Source: Yoonia sp. I 8.24
Lineage (GTDB): Bacteria; Pseudomonadota; Alphaproteobacteria; Rhodobacterales; Rhodobacteraceae
NCBI RefSeq assembly: GCF_022096995.1
Contig: NZ_JACXGQ010000003.1
Location: 186,001-250,000 of the forward strand
Direction: 5' to 3'
Length of the DNA: 64,000 nt
The notes beneath the pieces were generated by a model. The model had not been told where the DNA came from. It searched no databases and saw only the letters and a list, made by a program, of their open reading frames with translations. The position numbers and the translations under genes are program-made. The stretch's first letter is position 1. Each line of letters opens with the position of its first letter. Shown here in pieces: positions 9,441 to 18,655 of the stretch.

Positions 9441-9463
9441 TTCACCCGTAAGGAAGCGCTTAT

Positions 9464-9889
9464 ATGTTTGGTTTAGGCTGGAGCGAAATGGTGCTGGTTG
9501 GCATCGTGGCCCTGATTGTGATCGGGCCAAAGGACTTACCGGGAATGTTCCGCACCTTGGGGCAATTCACGGGCAAGGCCCGTGGCATGGCACGTGAGTT
9601 TTCACGCGCGATGGAGTCCGCCGCCGACGAGGCGGGCATCGGCGAAATTCAAAAAACCGTGCGCGCCGCAGCCAACCCGCAGAAATTTGGTGTGGATAAG
9701 ATCAAAGAAGCCACGGGCATGACGCAGGCCCCAGAAAAGCCCGCGCTGTCGCCCGAACGCCAAGCCATGAAAGAAAAGATGAGCGACGCAATGGGCAAGG
9801 CCGCAACGGAACGTCAAGCCCGCGAAGCTGAGACCGAAGCGGCACCCGAGGCAAAACCAACTGAGACGCCGGAAAGCGATAGCAAATGA
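9464..9889 (+). CDS. tatB: Sec-independent protein translocase TatB
   Basis: A 141-residue protein starting MFGLGWSEM, with the TatB Glu in its transmembrane helix ([23 protein letters not shown]), an amphipathic helix, and a long charged, Ala/Glu/Lys-rich cytoplasmic tail. The PKDLP hinge separates TatB from TatA. It forms the substrate receptor with TatC. It lies 23 bases after tatA, and its stop overlaps the tatC start (ATGA). Confidence 0.95.
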   Translation: MFGLGWSEMVLVGIVALIVIGPKDLPGMFRTLGQFTGKARGMAREFSRAMESAADEAGIGEIQKTVRAAANPQKFGVDKIKEATGMTQAPEKPALSPERQAMKEKMSDAMGKAATERQAREAETEAAPEAKPTETPESDSK

Positions 9890-10761
9890 GCGCGACAGAC
9901 GACATCGAAAATAGCGCCGCACCGCTGATCGAACATTTGACCGAACTGCGGTCACGGATGATCAAATCGCTGCTCGCGTTTATCGTGAGCATGGTGATTT
10001 GTTTCACAATCTGGAACCCGGTTTTCAACTTTTTGACCTACCCGCTTTGCGACGCGCTTGCGTCACGCGGACAGGCCTGCGATCTGCAGTTCATCGCGCT
10101 CGAAGAAGGTTTTTTTGTCGCGATTTCGATCTCGCTGCTGGGCGGGTTGATGTTGTCATTCCCCGTCATCAGTTTCCAGATGTGGCGTTTCGTGGCACCC
10201 GGCCTGTACAAGAGCGAGCAGGGGGCATTCTTGCCCTTTTTGGTCGCTTCACCGTTTATGTTCTTTCTGGGCGCGGCCTTTGCCTATTACGTCATTACAC
10301 CACTGGCCTTCGGGTTTTTCCTTGGCTTTCAACAGCCGGGCGTGCTTGAGGCCGGCGCCGATAGCGCCACGCAAGCTGCCGGTATTTTGTTCCAAGGCTC
10401 TGCGAAGGCCTATCTGAACCTGACCATCAAATTTATCGTGGCCTTTGGCCTGTGTTTCCAACTGCCCGTGCTGTTGACCCTTATGGGCAAGGCGGGTTTA
10501 GTATCGGCACGCGGTCTGCGTGGCACGCGCAAGTATGCAATGGTTGGCATTCTGATTGTCGCGGCGCTTGCCACCCCGCCCGATGTCATCAGCCAAGTCA
10601 TTTTGTTTGTCGTGGTTTACGGGCTTTACGAAGTGTCGATCCAATTGGTCGCCCGCGTCGAAAGCAAGCGCGAAGCAAAACTACGTGCCGAAGGGCTGTG
10701 GGACGATGAAATCCACGGCGAAGGTCCAGCCGACGCAGATGAGGGCGCCAAAGGTGAGTAA
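9886..10761 (+). CDS. tatC: Sec-independent protein translocase TatC
   Basis: A 291-residue inner-membrane protein with six predicted helices and the hallmark N-terminal [12 protein letters not shown], plus an FAPGLY-type first loop ([12 protein letters not shown]) and TPPDVISQ late in the protein. TatC recognises the twin-arginine signal peptide. The C-terminal tail after the last helix is longer and more acidic than in E. coli. It overlaps the next gene by 8-23 bases depending on that gene's start. Confidence 0.96.
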   Translation: MSATDDIENSAAPLIEHLTELRSRMIKSLLAFIVSMVICFTIWNPVFNFLTYPLCDALASRGQACDLQFIALEEGFFVAISISLLGGLMLSFPVISFQMWRFVAPGLYKSEQGAFLPFLVASPFMFFLGAAFAYYVITPLAFGFFLGFQQPGVLEAGADSATQAAGILFQGSAKAYLNLTIKFIVAFGLCFQLPVLLTLMGKAGLVSARGLRGTRKYAMVGILIVAALATPPDVISQVILFVVVYGLYEVSIQLVARVESKREAKLRAEGLWDDEIHGEGPADADEGAKGE

Positions 10762-11596
10762 GAAATCACTGAGCCGGATTGCAGCGGCGCTAGAGCGGAT
10801 GTCTCCACCACCGGCGGAGGCCCCTGACTTTTCAGTCGCCTCCGCTTTCGTTTGGCAACCCGATCCGGATCGCTTAGTGCCTGTGGCAAGGGTCAACCGG
10901 GTTCCAGTGGAGTTGCTAGTTGGTGTGAACCGATCACGCGATACGCTGATGACAAATACTGCCCAGTTTGCAGCCGGGATGCCTGCGAATAACGCGCTCC
11001 TTTGGGGGGCGCGTGGGATGGGGAAATCGAGCCTTGTGAAGGCCGTCCACGGCGCGTTGCAGGCCGATTACCCGGACCTTAAGGTTGTTGAGGTCCAGCG
11101 CGAAGACCTACCCAGCATAGGCCGCTGTCTGAACATGCTGCGCGGCGCGTCCGAGCGCTTTATCATGTTTTGCGACGACCTGTCGTTTGGTCATGATGAT
11201 GCGCATTACAAATCGCTTAAGGCGGTTTTGGATGGCGGGATCGAAGGGCGGCCTGAGAATGTCGTGCTTTATGCGACCTCTAACCGTCGCCATTTGATGC
11301 CGCGTGATATGATTGAAAATGAACGCTCTTCAGCGATTTCGCCGTCTGAAGCGGTTGAAGAAAAAGTTTCGTTGTCAGATCGCTTTGGTCTGTGGCTTGG
11401 GTTTCACCCATGTGATCAAGATGATTATCTGGCGATGATCCGGGGCTATTGCGATGCGTATGCTGTCGACATTGACGATGAAACCCTACGAGCAGAGGCC
11501 ATTGAATGGCAAGCCACACGCGGTAGCCGGTCTGGCCGCGTTGCTTGGCAGTATTTCACTGATCTTGCAGGGCGCCATGGGGTACGCCTAGCGTAA
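10739..11596 (+). CDS. DUF815-family AAA+ ATPase
   Basis: About 285 residues with Walker [14 protein letters not shown], Walker [11 protein letters not shown] and a sensor-like [13 protein letters not shown]. This matches the DUF815 ATPase family often found beside tat genes in Rhodobacterales. The cellular role is not established. The ATG at 10739 lies within tatC. A GTG at 10754 preceded by GAGGG gives a protein five residues shorter and may be the true start. An ATP-dependent chaperone or remodelling role linked to Tat substrates is only inference from position. Confidence 0.85.
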   Translation: MRAPKVSKKSLSRIAAALERMSPPPAEAPDFSVASAFVWQPDPDRLVPVARVNRVPVELLVGVNRSRDTLMTNTAQFAAGMPANNALLWGARGMGKSSLVKAVHGALQADYPDLKVVEVQREDLPSIGRCLNMLRGASERFIMFCDDLSFGHDDAHYKSLKAVLDGGIEGRPENVVLYATSNRRHLMPRDMIENERSSAISPSEAVEEKVSLSDRFGLWLGFHPCDQDDYLAMIRGYCDAYAVDIDDETLRAEAIEWQATRGSRSGRVAWQYFTDLAGRHGVRLA

Positions 11597-11627
11597 GGTG
11601 GATCTTGATCCACCCTACGTTTTTTTG
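11592..11627. terminator. Intrinsic terminator between convergent DUF815 and nlpD genes
   Basis: A near-perfect hairpin, GGTGGATC-TT-GATCCACC extended by CGTA/TACG pairs, followed by seven T on the + strand. It begins within the last codons of the ATPase gene and lies 6 bases from the nlpD stop. The GGTGGATC...GATCCACC core resembles REP-like hairpins seen repeatedly in some proteobacteria. Confidence 0.75.
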
Positions 11628-11632
11628 TGCGC

Positions 11633-12793
11633 TTACGGCAGGTAGTTTGCGGGATCGACGCTTTGCAGCCCACGACGTACTTCGAAGTGCAAGAAGCTAG
11701 GATCACCTGGGCGGACCTTGCCGATTGTCTGGCCACGGCTGACGTTATCGCCTTTTTCAACAGTCAAACTATCGAGGTGGGTATAAAGCGTGAGCAAACC
11801 ATCGCTATGCTTAATTACCACCACCGAGCCGCCACTTGTGTCCGCAGTCACGGCAGCCACATTCCCGGCATCTGCCGCTTTGACGTCGGTACCTGCGGCC
11901 GCGCCAATGTCGATGCCTTCATTCCGACCGGCCGCGTATTCGCGGATGATGTTGCCCGGCACTGGCTGGACCATGCGTGCGCTTGACGCAGCAGGGGCAG
12001 GGGCCGGTGTCCCCAGGTCTGGCGTTTCTGGCGCGGCGATCGGGGCCGTTGGCGTTGCGTCAGGCAGGGGTGTTTCTGCGCTTGGCGGAATTGGGGTGGC
12101 TGTGCCTTCACCGGGGGCTGTGACAGCTTCGACCGGGCGTGTGCCGCCTTGGGGAACAAGCAAATACTGACCTTGGCGAATGGTGAACGCGCTATCAAGC
12201 CCGTTCCATTCCGCAATAGCGGTGACCGGCACGTTATAGAGCCGTGAGATTGAATAGGCGGTTTCGCCGCGCACCACTTGGTGGCGGATAGGTTCCGCGC
12301 CTGCGGGTGCCGCGGGGGCTGGCGTCGCGGCTGGTGCCGGATCAAGCGGCGTTGCGGTTACGCCACCCGATGCTTCGGCGCGGTCAAGCGCTGTGGTCGC
12401 AACGGCGGCGACGTCAAAGGATTGTGTGGCCCCAGTCGCCGCAGATGGTTCGGCAACGCGGCCGGGCAGGGCGATAATTTCATCGCGGCGCAAGATCACG
12501 TCAGGTTCGATCCCGTTGTATTCGGCAAGTTCATTCGCATCGAGACCCAACCGGATCGCAATCCCGCGAATGGTGTCATCTTGGCGGGCAACTACCACCT
12601 GATAAGTTGGATATGAAATCACGCCCCGATCATCGGGGCGGGGCCGGTTCGGTAGGTTCGCAACAGAGTCTGACGTATCAAACCCGTTGCCGACATCCCG
12701 GAAATCTGCGTCAAACCCTTCGCATGCCGCGAGCGCTGCGAGCGCGACACCTGTCATCAAAATGCGTCTTACTGTGCGTTGCCTATTGGCCAT
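11633..12793 (-). CDS. nlpD: NlpD-like LysM/M23 lipoprotein, probably a non-catalytic amidase activator
   Basis: Lipoprotein signal with lipobox LAALAAC, then two LysM peptidoglycan-binding domains (near residues 60-112 and 165-212), a Pro/Ala/Thr-rich linker, and a C-terminal M23/LytM domain. The LytM zinc site is degenerate. The usual H-x-G-x-D reads NEGID, and the usual H-L-H reads FLH. The same Asn occurs in E. coli NlpD, which activates AmiC instead of cutting peptidoglycan. Placement next to surE and pcm is the classic surE-pcm-nlpD order. It therefore probably controls septal peptidoglycan splitting from the outer membrane. Confidence 0.88.
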   Translation of the reverse strand: MANRQRTVRRILMTGVALAALAACEGFDADFRDVGNGFDTSDSVANLPNRPRPDDRGVISYPTYQVVVARQDDTIRGIAIRLGLDANELAEYNGIEPDVILRRDEIIALPGRVAEPSAATGATQSFDVAAVATTALDRAEASGGVTATPLDPAPAATPAPAAPAGAEPIRHQVVRGETAYSISRLYNVPVTAIAEWNGLDSAFTIRQGQYLLVPQGGTRPVEAVTAPGEGTATPIPPSAETPLPDATPTAPIAAPETPDLGTPAPAPAASSARMVQPVPGNIIREYAAGRNEGIDIGAAAGTDVKAADAGNVAAVTADTSGGSVVVIKHSDGLLTLYTHLDSLTVEKGDNVSRGQTIGKVRPGDPSFLHFEVRRGLQSVDPANYLP

Positions 12794-12852
12794 GATACCG
12801 CTCCTTGTGCCAAGCCGCCCCTTATTGCCGGGGTCGTGCCTTTTTAATATGT

Positions 12853-13494
12853 TTACTCTTGTCCGAGCCCTTCAAGCAAGGGGACAAAACGGACTGCCCG
12901 TAATTCGTCGTAATCATAGCCGGTTTCATGCCGCGTGACGCGGATCAGGCTTTGTACCGCATCAGACTGTCCAACAGGCAAAACCATGATGCCGCCCACG
13001 CGCAATTGCGCCAAAAGCGGGCCGGGGGGGTCTTCGGCGGCTGCGGTCAAAAGGATGCGGTCAAAGGGGGCTTGGTCGGGCAACCCGTGGCTGCCGTCGG
13101 CAGTCAGACTGGTGATATTGCTGATGCCTTGTTCGTCAAATGTCGCTCGGGCGGCATGCACAAGGCTGCGAAACCGTTCCACCGTGTAGACGCGGCGCGC
13201 CAGTTTCGACAAGATCGCCGCCTGATAGCCAGACCCGGTGCCGATCTCGAGCACCTTATCGCGTGCCCCGATATTCAACGCTTGGGTCATCAACCCAACG
13301 ACCGAAGGCTGGCTGATCGTTTGCCCGCTGGCAATTGGCAGCGGCATGTCCTCATAGGCGCGATCGGCAAAAATCCCTTTGACATAAGCGGCCCGGTCCA
13401 CCTGTTCCATCGCAGTCAAAACGCGCGCATCCGTGACGCCCTTGCTGCGCAAGGCATAGACAAATTGCATCTTGGTTGGCGCGTCAAACGTCAC
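12853..13494 (-). CDS. pcm: Protein-L-isoaspartate O-methyltransferase
   Basis: A 213-residue SAM methyltransferase that methylates isoaspartyl residues so that damaged proteins can be repaired. Motif [14 protein letters not shown], the family's [18 protein letters not shown] and a later [19 protein letters not shown] are all visible. It overlaps the surE stop by 4 bases and precedes nlpD by about 60. Confidence 0.93.
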   Translation of the reverse strand: MTFDAPTKMQFVYALRSKGVTDARVLTAMEQVDRAAYVKGIFADRAYEDMPLPIASGQTISQPSVVGLMTQALNIGARDKVLEIGTGSGYQAAILSKLARRVYTVERFRSLVHAARATFDEQGISNITSLTADGSHGLPDQAPFDRILLTAAAEDPPGPLLAQLRVGGIMVLPVGQSDAVQSLIRVTRHETGYDYDELRAVRFVPLLEGLGQE

Positions 13495-14276
13495 GAGAAT
13501 ACATCCTCAAGTTCCGCAACCATATCATAATCTGTCAGGTCCGCGCGCATCGGTGTGACTGAGATATAGCCATCTAGGTTCGCTGCGGCATCCGTGCCGG
13601 GGGCGGTAGGCGTGTGTTGCGCCCCGCCGCGCACCCAAAGAAATTTGCGGCCCGTGGGGGATGTCTGTGCCTCTGCGGTGAAATTTGTATCCTTGCGAAA
13701 CCCTTGCGAGGCTGCACGCGTGCCTTTGACATCAGCGGCGGCGACGGGCGGGAAGTTCACGTTATAGAAAAGGCGATAGTTGGCTTGATCCCACAGGTTT
13801 GGATCAAGCAAGGTCTTGATGATGCTAGCACCATGGGTTGCCGCAGCTTCGAACGGGTCCGAAAGCTGCGCGTTTTCTGGGCCGAAGTATTGTGATAGCG
13901 CAATTGCCGGAATGCCTTGCAAAGCGGCCTCCATCGCGCCGCCTATGGTCCCGGAATAGAGCGTGTTTTCCGCCGCGTTATTGCCCCGGTTCACGCCTGA
14001 CAAAACCAGATCAGGGCGCGCGTCTTTCATCACATCATAAAGCCCCGCGATGACGCAATCGGCGGGCGATCCTTCAGCGGCAAAGCGGCGCTCTTCAAGC
14101 TGCGCGATCATGGTGGGGTGGGTATAGCTGATGCAATGGCCGACGCCCGATTGTTCAAACGCAGGGGCGACGGTCCAAACTTCGCCGTCCTCGCCAGCAA
14201 TCTCATGGGCAATTTTGGTCAATACCTGCAAGCCCGGCGCGTTGATCCCGTCGTCGTTCGTAATAAGTATGCGCAT
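13491..14276 (-). CDS. surE: 5'/3'-nucleotidase SurE
   Basis: Metal-dependent nucleoside monophosphatase of stationary-phase survival. Starts [15 protein letters not shown], carrying the metal-binding Asp-Asp. [25 protein letters not shown] supplies the remaining metal and phosphate ligands. ATG 14276 is preferred because AAGGAC lies 6 bases upstream; an in-frame ATG at 14291 lacks a ribosome binding site. It is the first gene of surE-pcm-nlpD; serS, which often precedes it, is absent. Confidence 0.94.
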   Translation of the reverse strand: MRILITNDDGINAPGLQVLTKIAHEIAGEDGEVWTVAPAFEQSGVGHCISYTHPTMIAQLEERRFAAEGSPADCVIAGLYDVMKDARPDLVLSGVNRGNNAAENTLYSGTIGGAMEAALQGIPAIALSQYFGPENAQLSDPFEAAATHGASIIKTLLDPNLWDQANYRLFYNVNFPPVAAADVKGTRAASQGFRKDTNFTAEAQTSPTGRKFLWVRGGAQHTPTAPGTDAAANLDGYISVTPMRADLTDYDMVAELEDVFS

Positions 14277-14423
14277 GCTGCTGTCCTTCATGTCTCAACA
14301 CGTTCCTAGGCCAGCATTTAGAGGGCGGCAAGCGGTGTGCACCGCTACAATAAGGCGGGTGTTATCCTGTGGCGAAAAGGACTCAGAAATGGGTTGCTAT
14401 GGGGCAGATAGATTTGACACATC

Positions 14424-14888
14424 ATGCTGACGATCGACGCTGTTCCTATTTTGCTGCAGCGAATGGCAGGAATGAGCCCAAGGAGTCTGCCACAGCCGTC
14501 GCATTTGACTTGTCTTCAGCACTCTGAATGGCGAAGCTTTGCCATGACTTTTTTACCTCGAAACAAAGTGAAGATATCAAGCGCCGCAAAGAGGAAAATT
14601 CTTGCGGACTTCTATACTTCGCCTGAATCGACCCTAATCACTGTGCTTCTGTACGTGGTCAAGTCCACCTCAAAAGCTTCGGACGGAACGGTTTTATCCG
14701 AGAAAAAGGACTTCTTCAGTTGGGGAGCACATTGGAGGTCTGATTTACCTTCAGAAGCAATTTGGGAAGTGGATGGGCGAACCTTCGTCATTCAAGATGG
14801 GAGGTGGGAACCAAAACAAAATCTTCTTTTGGATGTTGTCGACGGCCAATTTTACATGAAATTGCGTACAACCAATAACGGCAGCTAA
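14424..14888 (+). CDS. Hypothetical protein, weakly supported
   Basis: Open frame of 154 codons. The better-looking part begins at an internal ATG (14544, starting MTFLPRNKVKISS). I recognise no family. Base composition is more AT-rich than the neighbours and no good ribosome binding site is visible, so it could be a recently acquired gene or a chance ORF. It converges on the SDR gene. Confidence 0.4.
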   Translation: MLTIDAVPILLQRMAGMSPRSLPQPSHLTCLQHSEWRSFAMTFLPRNKVKISSAAKRKILADFYTSPESTLITVLLYVVKSTSKASDGTVLSEKKDFFSWGAHWRSDLPSEAIWEVDGRTFVIQDGRWEPKQNLLLDVVDGQFYMKLRTTNNGS

Positions 14889-14946
14889 GTCCCGCGTTGC
14901 TGACATTGTTCCGAGTTGAAGCACTGGGTGGCTTGCGCCGCACACC

Positions 14947-15588
14947 TTAATCCAAAATTGCAGGTAACAATCTTGCTGCCTCATCCGCAATGCTTGCCAA
15001 TGGTGCGCGGTCTTCGCCGGGGTAGAACCTTGCGCGTGTGGCTGTGGGCATGGGGTTTGGTGTCAGGATGTCGATCTTGGGGCCGGTTTTCACTGATTCC
15101 GCCTGCCAGCTGCGCGCGAGCGCGATTTGCGCGGCTTTGGTGGCGCCGTAAGAGCCAAAAAATTGATCGCCGCCACGCGGATCGTCAAAAAACACGGCTT
15201 TGCCTGCGTCGCCAAGTAACGGCCCTGCATAGGCGATCAGCCGTGCTGTGGCTTCGATGTTGATGGACATTGATTTGGCCAAATCCTTTGGGCCGATATG
15301 GCCTGCAGGGGCCAAGGGGGCCGCGTGAATGGCTGTGTGCAGCCACAGGTCCAGCTTGCCCCAACGGTCAAAAATGCCACGGCACAATTGCTGCATGGCC
15401 GCATCAACGGTGATGTCCATTGGTGCGAGCGTTGCCTGACCGCCCGCAGCCTGAATGGCGTCGTCCAGCTCTTCGAGCCCACCGACGGTTTTACCGACGG
15501 CAATGATGTGATGGGTCGGGGCCAACGCCTTGGCTAGGGCTGCGCCAAGGCCGCGTGACGCGCCGGTGATAAGTGCAATTTTTGTCAT
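14947..15588 (-). CDS. Short-chain dehydrogenase/reductase family protein
   Basis: A 213-residue Rossmann protein with TGASRGLG (residues 7-14) and catalytic YGATK. The usual catalytic Ser is not obvious in the segment before it (KAVFFDDPRGGDQFFG reads Asp where Ser is typical). The NAG motif is replaced by HTAIHAA. The changed active site leaves activity uncertain. Cofactor and substrate are unknown. It follows purF and an ArsC-like gene on the same strand. Confidence 0.8.
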   Translation of the reverse strand: MTKIALITGASRGLGAALAKALAPTHHIIAVGKTVGGLEELDDAIQAAGGQATLAPMDITVDAAMQQLCRGIFDRWGKLDLWLHTAIHAAPLAPAGHIGPKDLAKSMSINIEATARLIAYAGPLLGDAGKAVFFDDPRGGDQFFGSYGATKAAQIALARSWQAESVKTGPKIDILTPNPMPTATRARFYPGEDRAPLASIADEAARLLPAILD

Positions 15589-15626
15589 AGCAGCGGTTTG
15601 GTGCGATTGGTGCGCGACGTCAAGTC

Positions 15627-15905
15627 CTAGCGACCCGGAACCACCAGCACATGCTGCGTACCAGCACGGTCGGTCAGCACGACTTGGGCCGCGTCAATGG
15701 CGGAAATGGTCACGCCAAAGGCGGTTTCGCCCGTGGTGACGCGCGCAATATCACCACGCCGCGAACGGATCAGCGCCGCTGGCGCATCTTGCCCCATCAT
15801 CACACCAATCACGGCAAGATTTTGAAGGCTCAGCATATCGGGCAGCGTCGCAGAGGCTGCGACATTGGTCGGTGTGTCCGTCGTCATGTTTGAAAACCGC
15901 GTCAT
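15627..15905 (-). CDS. Small PilP/PulC-like conserved protein
   Basis: A 92-residue protein. The C-terminal two thirds read like the small beta domain of PilP/PulC proteins (an ALIRSRRGDIARVTTGE segment followed by ISAIDAAQVVL and a short strand). There is no signal peptide or membrane helix, and no pilus or type II secretion gene nearby, so the domain is probably used for something else. It lies 39 bases upstream of the SDR gene on the same strand. Confidence 0.6.
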   Translation of the reverse strand: MTRFSNMTTDTPTNVAASATLPDMLSLQNLAVIGVMMGQDAPAALIRSRRGDIARVTTGETAFGVTISAIDAAQVVLTDRAGTQHVLVVPGR

Positions 15906-15992
15906 ATAGGGATGATCGCAGCGCTATGCCTGAACGCCAGAGACAAGGAAACCCCTTGTACGTAACGTCATTGTGAGCGGGGTGGCTGCCAG

Positions 15993-16397
15993 CTAAGGCT
16001 GCAAAATGACCTTGCCTGCGCTGTCTGTCACAGCCGTTCTCAGTGGAATTTCCAAGAGAGGCAATAGGTTGGAGAGGGGGCGACAAAGCGCTGTTCCCTT
16101 AGGGCTACAAACGAAAGGCCGTTCGACCAGGACCGGATGTGCGACCATCGCATCCAAAATTTGATCGTCTGTCACGCCAGTATCAAGCAGACCCAAGTCG
16201 GCGGCAGGGGAGCGTTTGGCGCGCATGGCCTCGGATGGTGTAAAGCCAGCTGCGGCAAAAAGGCCCAGAAGCTGCGCGCGTGTCCAGCCGGTTTCAAGAT
16301 ACTTGACGACAATTGGTTCAGTGCCCGAGGCGCGGATGACAGCCAATGCATTGCGCGAGGCGCTGCAATTGGCGTTGTGGTAGATGACCGTCGTCAT
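15993..16397 (-). CDS. arsC: ArsC-family arsenate reductase-like protein (glutaredoxin-dependent type)
   Basis: A 134-residue thioredoxin-fold protein starting MTTVIYHNANCSASRNAL. The single catalytic Cys (residue 11) sits in the C-S-x-S-R-N context of plasmid R773-type ArsC. The later segment VERPFVCSPKGTALCRP aligns with the RPIV...LCRP substrate loop. With no arsR or arsB beside it, it may be a YfgD-type paralogue rather than a dedicated arsenic-resistance enzyme. It ends where purF begins downstream of the same strand, 4 bases apart. Confidence 0.85.
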   Translation of the reverse strand: MTTVIYHNANCSASRNALAVIRASGTEPIVVKYLETGWTRAQLLGLFAAAGFTPSEAMRAKRSPAADLGLLDTGVTDDQILDAMVAHPVLVERPFVCSPKGTALCRPLSNLLPLLEIPLRTAVTDSAGKVILQP

Positions 16398-16400
16398 GGA

Positions 16401-17876
16401 TTATTCAGCAGCGATCTTATTTGCTTTGAACCCTTTGGTGATCATATCGCTGGGTGGAACAGGGTATTCGCCCGAAAAACACGCGTCGCAATAGGCGGGG
16501 CATGCACTGTCGCGCCCGTTTTCTTCGCCAACCGCGCGGTAAAGCCCATCAAGCGAGATGAATTTCAGGCTATCGACCGCAAGGTGCACACGCATTTCTT
16601 CGGCACTCATATTGGCAGCTAGTAGCTTGTCGCGCTCTGGCGTGTCGACCCCGTAAAAACAAGGCCAGGCAGTCGGCGGCGACGCGATGCGGAAATGTAC
16701 CTCGGCCGCGCCAGCATCGAGGATCATCTCTTTGATTTTGCGGCTGGTGGTGCCGCGTACAACGCTGTCGTCCACCAAAATCACGCGCTTCCCTTTGATC
16801 AGGGCGCGGTTCACGTTCAGTTTCAGGCGCACACCCATGTTGCGGATGCTCTCGGAGGGCTCAATAAACGTCCGGCCCATATACTGGTTGCGGATGATCC
16901 CCATCGCGTAGGGGATACCCGATTGCAAACTATAGCCGATCGCTGCAGGGGTGCCGCTATCGGGAACCGGGCAGACCAGATCGGCATCAACGGGGGATTC
17001 TTTGGCCAATTCACGCCCGATGTTTTCGCGGGTTTCATAGACAGAACGCCCACCAAGTGTGGAATCAGGGCGGCTAAAGTACACGTGTTCAAAGATACAG
17101 AAGCGTGATTTCGCAGGGCGGAACGGGAAATGGCTTTGCACGCCGTCTTTGGTGATAACAACCATTTCGCCGGGCTCAATTTCGCGGACCAGTTCGGCGC
17201 CGATAATATCAAGCGCGCAAGTCTCAGACGAAAGCACCCAGCCATCACCAACCTTGCCAAGAACGAGCGGGCGTACGCCCAGCGGGTCACGACAGCCGAT
17301 CAGTTTGGTGCGGGTCATGGCGACAATGGAAAACGCGCCTTCGACTTTGCGCAGGGCCTCTTCCATGCGGTCCGGAATCGTACGGCCCATAGAGCGCGCC
17401 ATCAGGTGAACGATACATTCACTGTCTGACGAGGATTGAAAGATCGAGCCGCGCTCAATCAGTTCTTTGCGCAGGGCCAGTGCGTTGGTGATGTTACCGT
17501 TATGCGCAATCGCCGCACCGCCCATCGCAAATTCACCAAAAAACGGCTGCACATCACGGATCGCAGTTTGCTGGCTTTTGTGGCCCGCTGTGGAATAGCG
17601 CACATGCCCAATACCGATGGGGCCAGGTAGGCTGGCCATCATATCAGAGGATGTAAAGTTGTCGCGCACCAGACCCATGCGGCGGGCCTGACTAAACCCG
17701 GTCTCGAAGTCATGGGTGACGATCCCACCAGCTTCTTGACCGCGGTGCTGTAGCGCGTGCAGACCGAGAGCGACAAAATTGGACGCGTCGGTCACGCCGA
17801 CAACGCCAAAGACGCCACATTCCTCCCGCAGTTTATCATCGTCAAAAGGATGGGCGGGGGGCATTTGGCTGGACAA
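16401..17876 (-). CDS. purF: Amidophosphoribosyltransferase PurF
   Basis: First committed step of de novo purine synthesis: transfers ammonia from glutamine to PRPP. The N-terminal nucleophile is Cys20 in EECGVFGVVG, implying a 19-residue propeptide to be removed. HNGNITNA and the PRPP loop VILVDDSVVRGTTSRKI are present. Length of 491 residues is normal. The gene follows cvpA on the same strand (the familiar cvpA-purF pair), but a strong terminator hairpin separates them, so purF probably has its own promoter in 17880-18010. Confidence 0.97.
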   Translation of the reverse strand: MSSQMPPAHPFDDDKLREECGVFGVVGVTDASNFVALGLHALQHRGQEAGGIVTHDFETGFSQARRMGLVRDNFTSSDMMASLPGPIGIGHVRYSTAGHKSQQTAIRDVQPFFGEFAMGGAAIAHNGNITNALALRKELIERGSIFQSSSDSECIVHLMARSMGRTIPDRMEEALRKVEGAFSIVAMTRTKLIGCRDPLGVRPLVLGKVGDGWVLSSETCALDIIGAELVREIEPGEMVVITKDGVQSHFPFRPAKSRFCIFEHVYFSRPDSTLGGRSVYETRENIGRELAKESPVDADLVCPVPDSGTPAAIGYSLQSGIPYAMGIIRNQYMGRTFIEPSESIRNMGVRLKLNVNRALIKGKRVILVDDSVVRGTTSRKIKEMILDAGAAEVHFRIASPPTAWPCFYGVDTPERDKLLAANMSAEEMRVHLAVDSLKFISLDGLYRAVGEENGRDSACPAYCDACFSGEYPVPPSDMITKGFKANKIAAE

Positions 17877-18016
17877 GGGGCAGCTCCGAATCCGAAGTGA
17901 GGTTTGATTGCCCCTCTCTTAGTCGGTCGCAAGCGCGGTGTCACGAAACGATCATGTTTGTCTGCATCGAAAAACGCTGTCGTGACGAATCCGGCAACAC
18001 TTCGGGCAGTTCAACG

Positions 18017-18049
18017 AAAAAAGCCACCGCAGGTTGCGATGGCTTTTTG
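18017..18049 (-). terminator. Intrinsic terminator downstream of cvpA
   Basis: Hairpin of AAAAAGCCA-CGCA and TGCG-TGGCTTTTT with a 3-base loop. A-tract and T-tract on both sides allow bidirectional use. It is placed 22 bases past the cvpA stop and about 140 bases upstream of the purF start. Confidence 0.8.
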
Positions 18050-18070
18050 TTTCTCTCGTCTGTGAGCGCC

Positions 18071-18634
18071 TTATTCTACTGGCGCACCGCAGGAGCCAAC
18101 AAGCTGCTGGTACTGTTCTTTGATCCAGCCAAGCGCTTCTTCGGGGTTTTGTTCTTCGATCTTGCCAGTCAGCTGGTCAAATACCTGTGACGCGCGGCTG
18201 TCATCAATGACGGCAATCTCTTGCGCGGCGAAAACAGTGTCGTAGACAAAGAATGCGACAGCGACCAAAAGAATCCCGCGTAGCACACCGAAGAAAAATC
18301 CAAGTGCCTGATCAACGCCACCAAGCGCAGAGCGTTGAATGACGCTTGAAAACAGCGGTGTGAAAATAGCAAAAACAACAAGTGCGACTGCAAAGACGGC
18401 AGCAAAGGCCGCAATGATTGCAAGTTCACAGCTATCGCCGATGAAATCGCCGACCACAGGGATTTGCCGCACCAGCGGCTCCACCTGATCTGCGAAAATA
18501 AATGCGACAATCGTCGCGCCGACCCAACCCAAGATCGCCATCGCCTCGCGTACCAGGCCACGGCTATATGCCAGCACGCCTGATAAGAGGATGATAATGG
18601 CGACGCCTGCGTCGACAAGTGTGAAGCCTTCCAT
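18071..18634 (-). CDS. cvpA: CvpA-family membrane protein
   Basis: A 187-residue inner-membrane protein with four hydrophobic helices and the family start FTLVDAGVAIIILLSG...YSRGLVREA. It was named for colicin V production in E. coli and more broadly linked to envelope homeostasis. It follows radA by about 20 bases on the same strand and precedes purF, an arrangement shared by many proteobacteria. The C-terminal tail after the last helix is acidic and probably cytoplasmic. Confidence 0.9.
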   Translation of the reverse strand: MEGFTLVDAGVAIIILLSGVLAYSRGLVREAMAILGWVGATIVAFIFADQVEPLVRQIPVVGDFIGDSCELAIIAAFAAVFAVALVVFAIFTPLFSSVIQRSALGGVDQALGFFFGVLRGILLVAVAFFVYDTVFAAQEIAVIDDSRASQVFDQLTGKIEEQNPEEALGWIKEQYQQLVGSCGAPVE

Positions 18635-18655
18635 GGTCCGTCTCCTGCCCTGACG

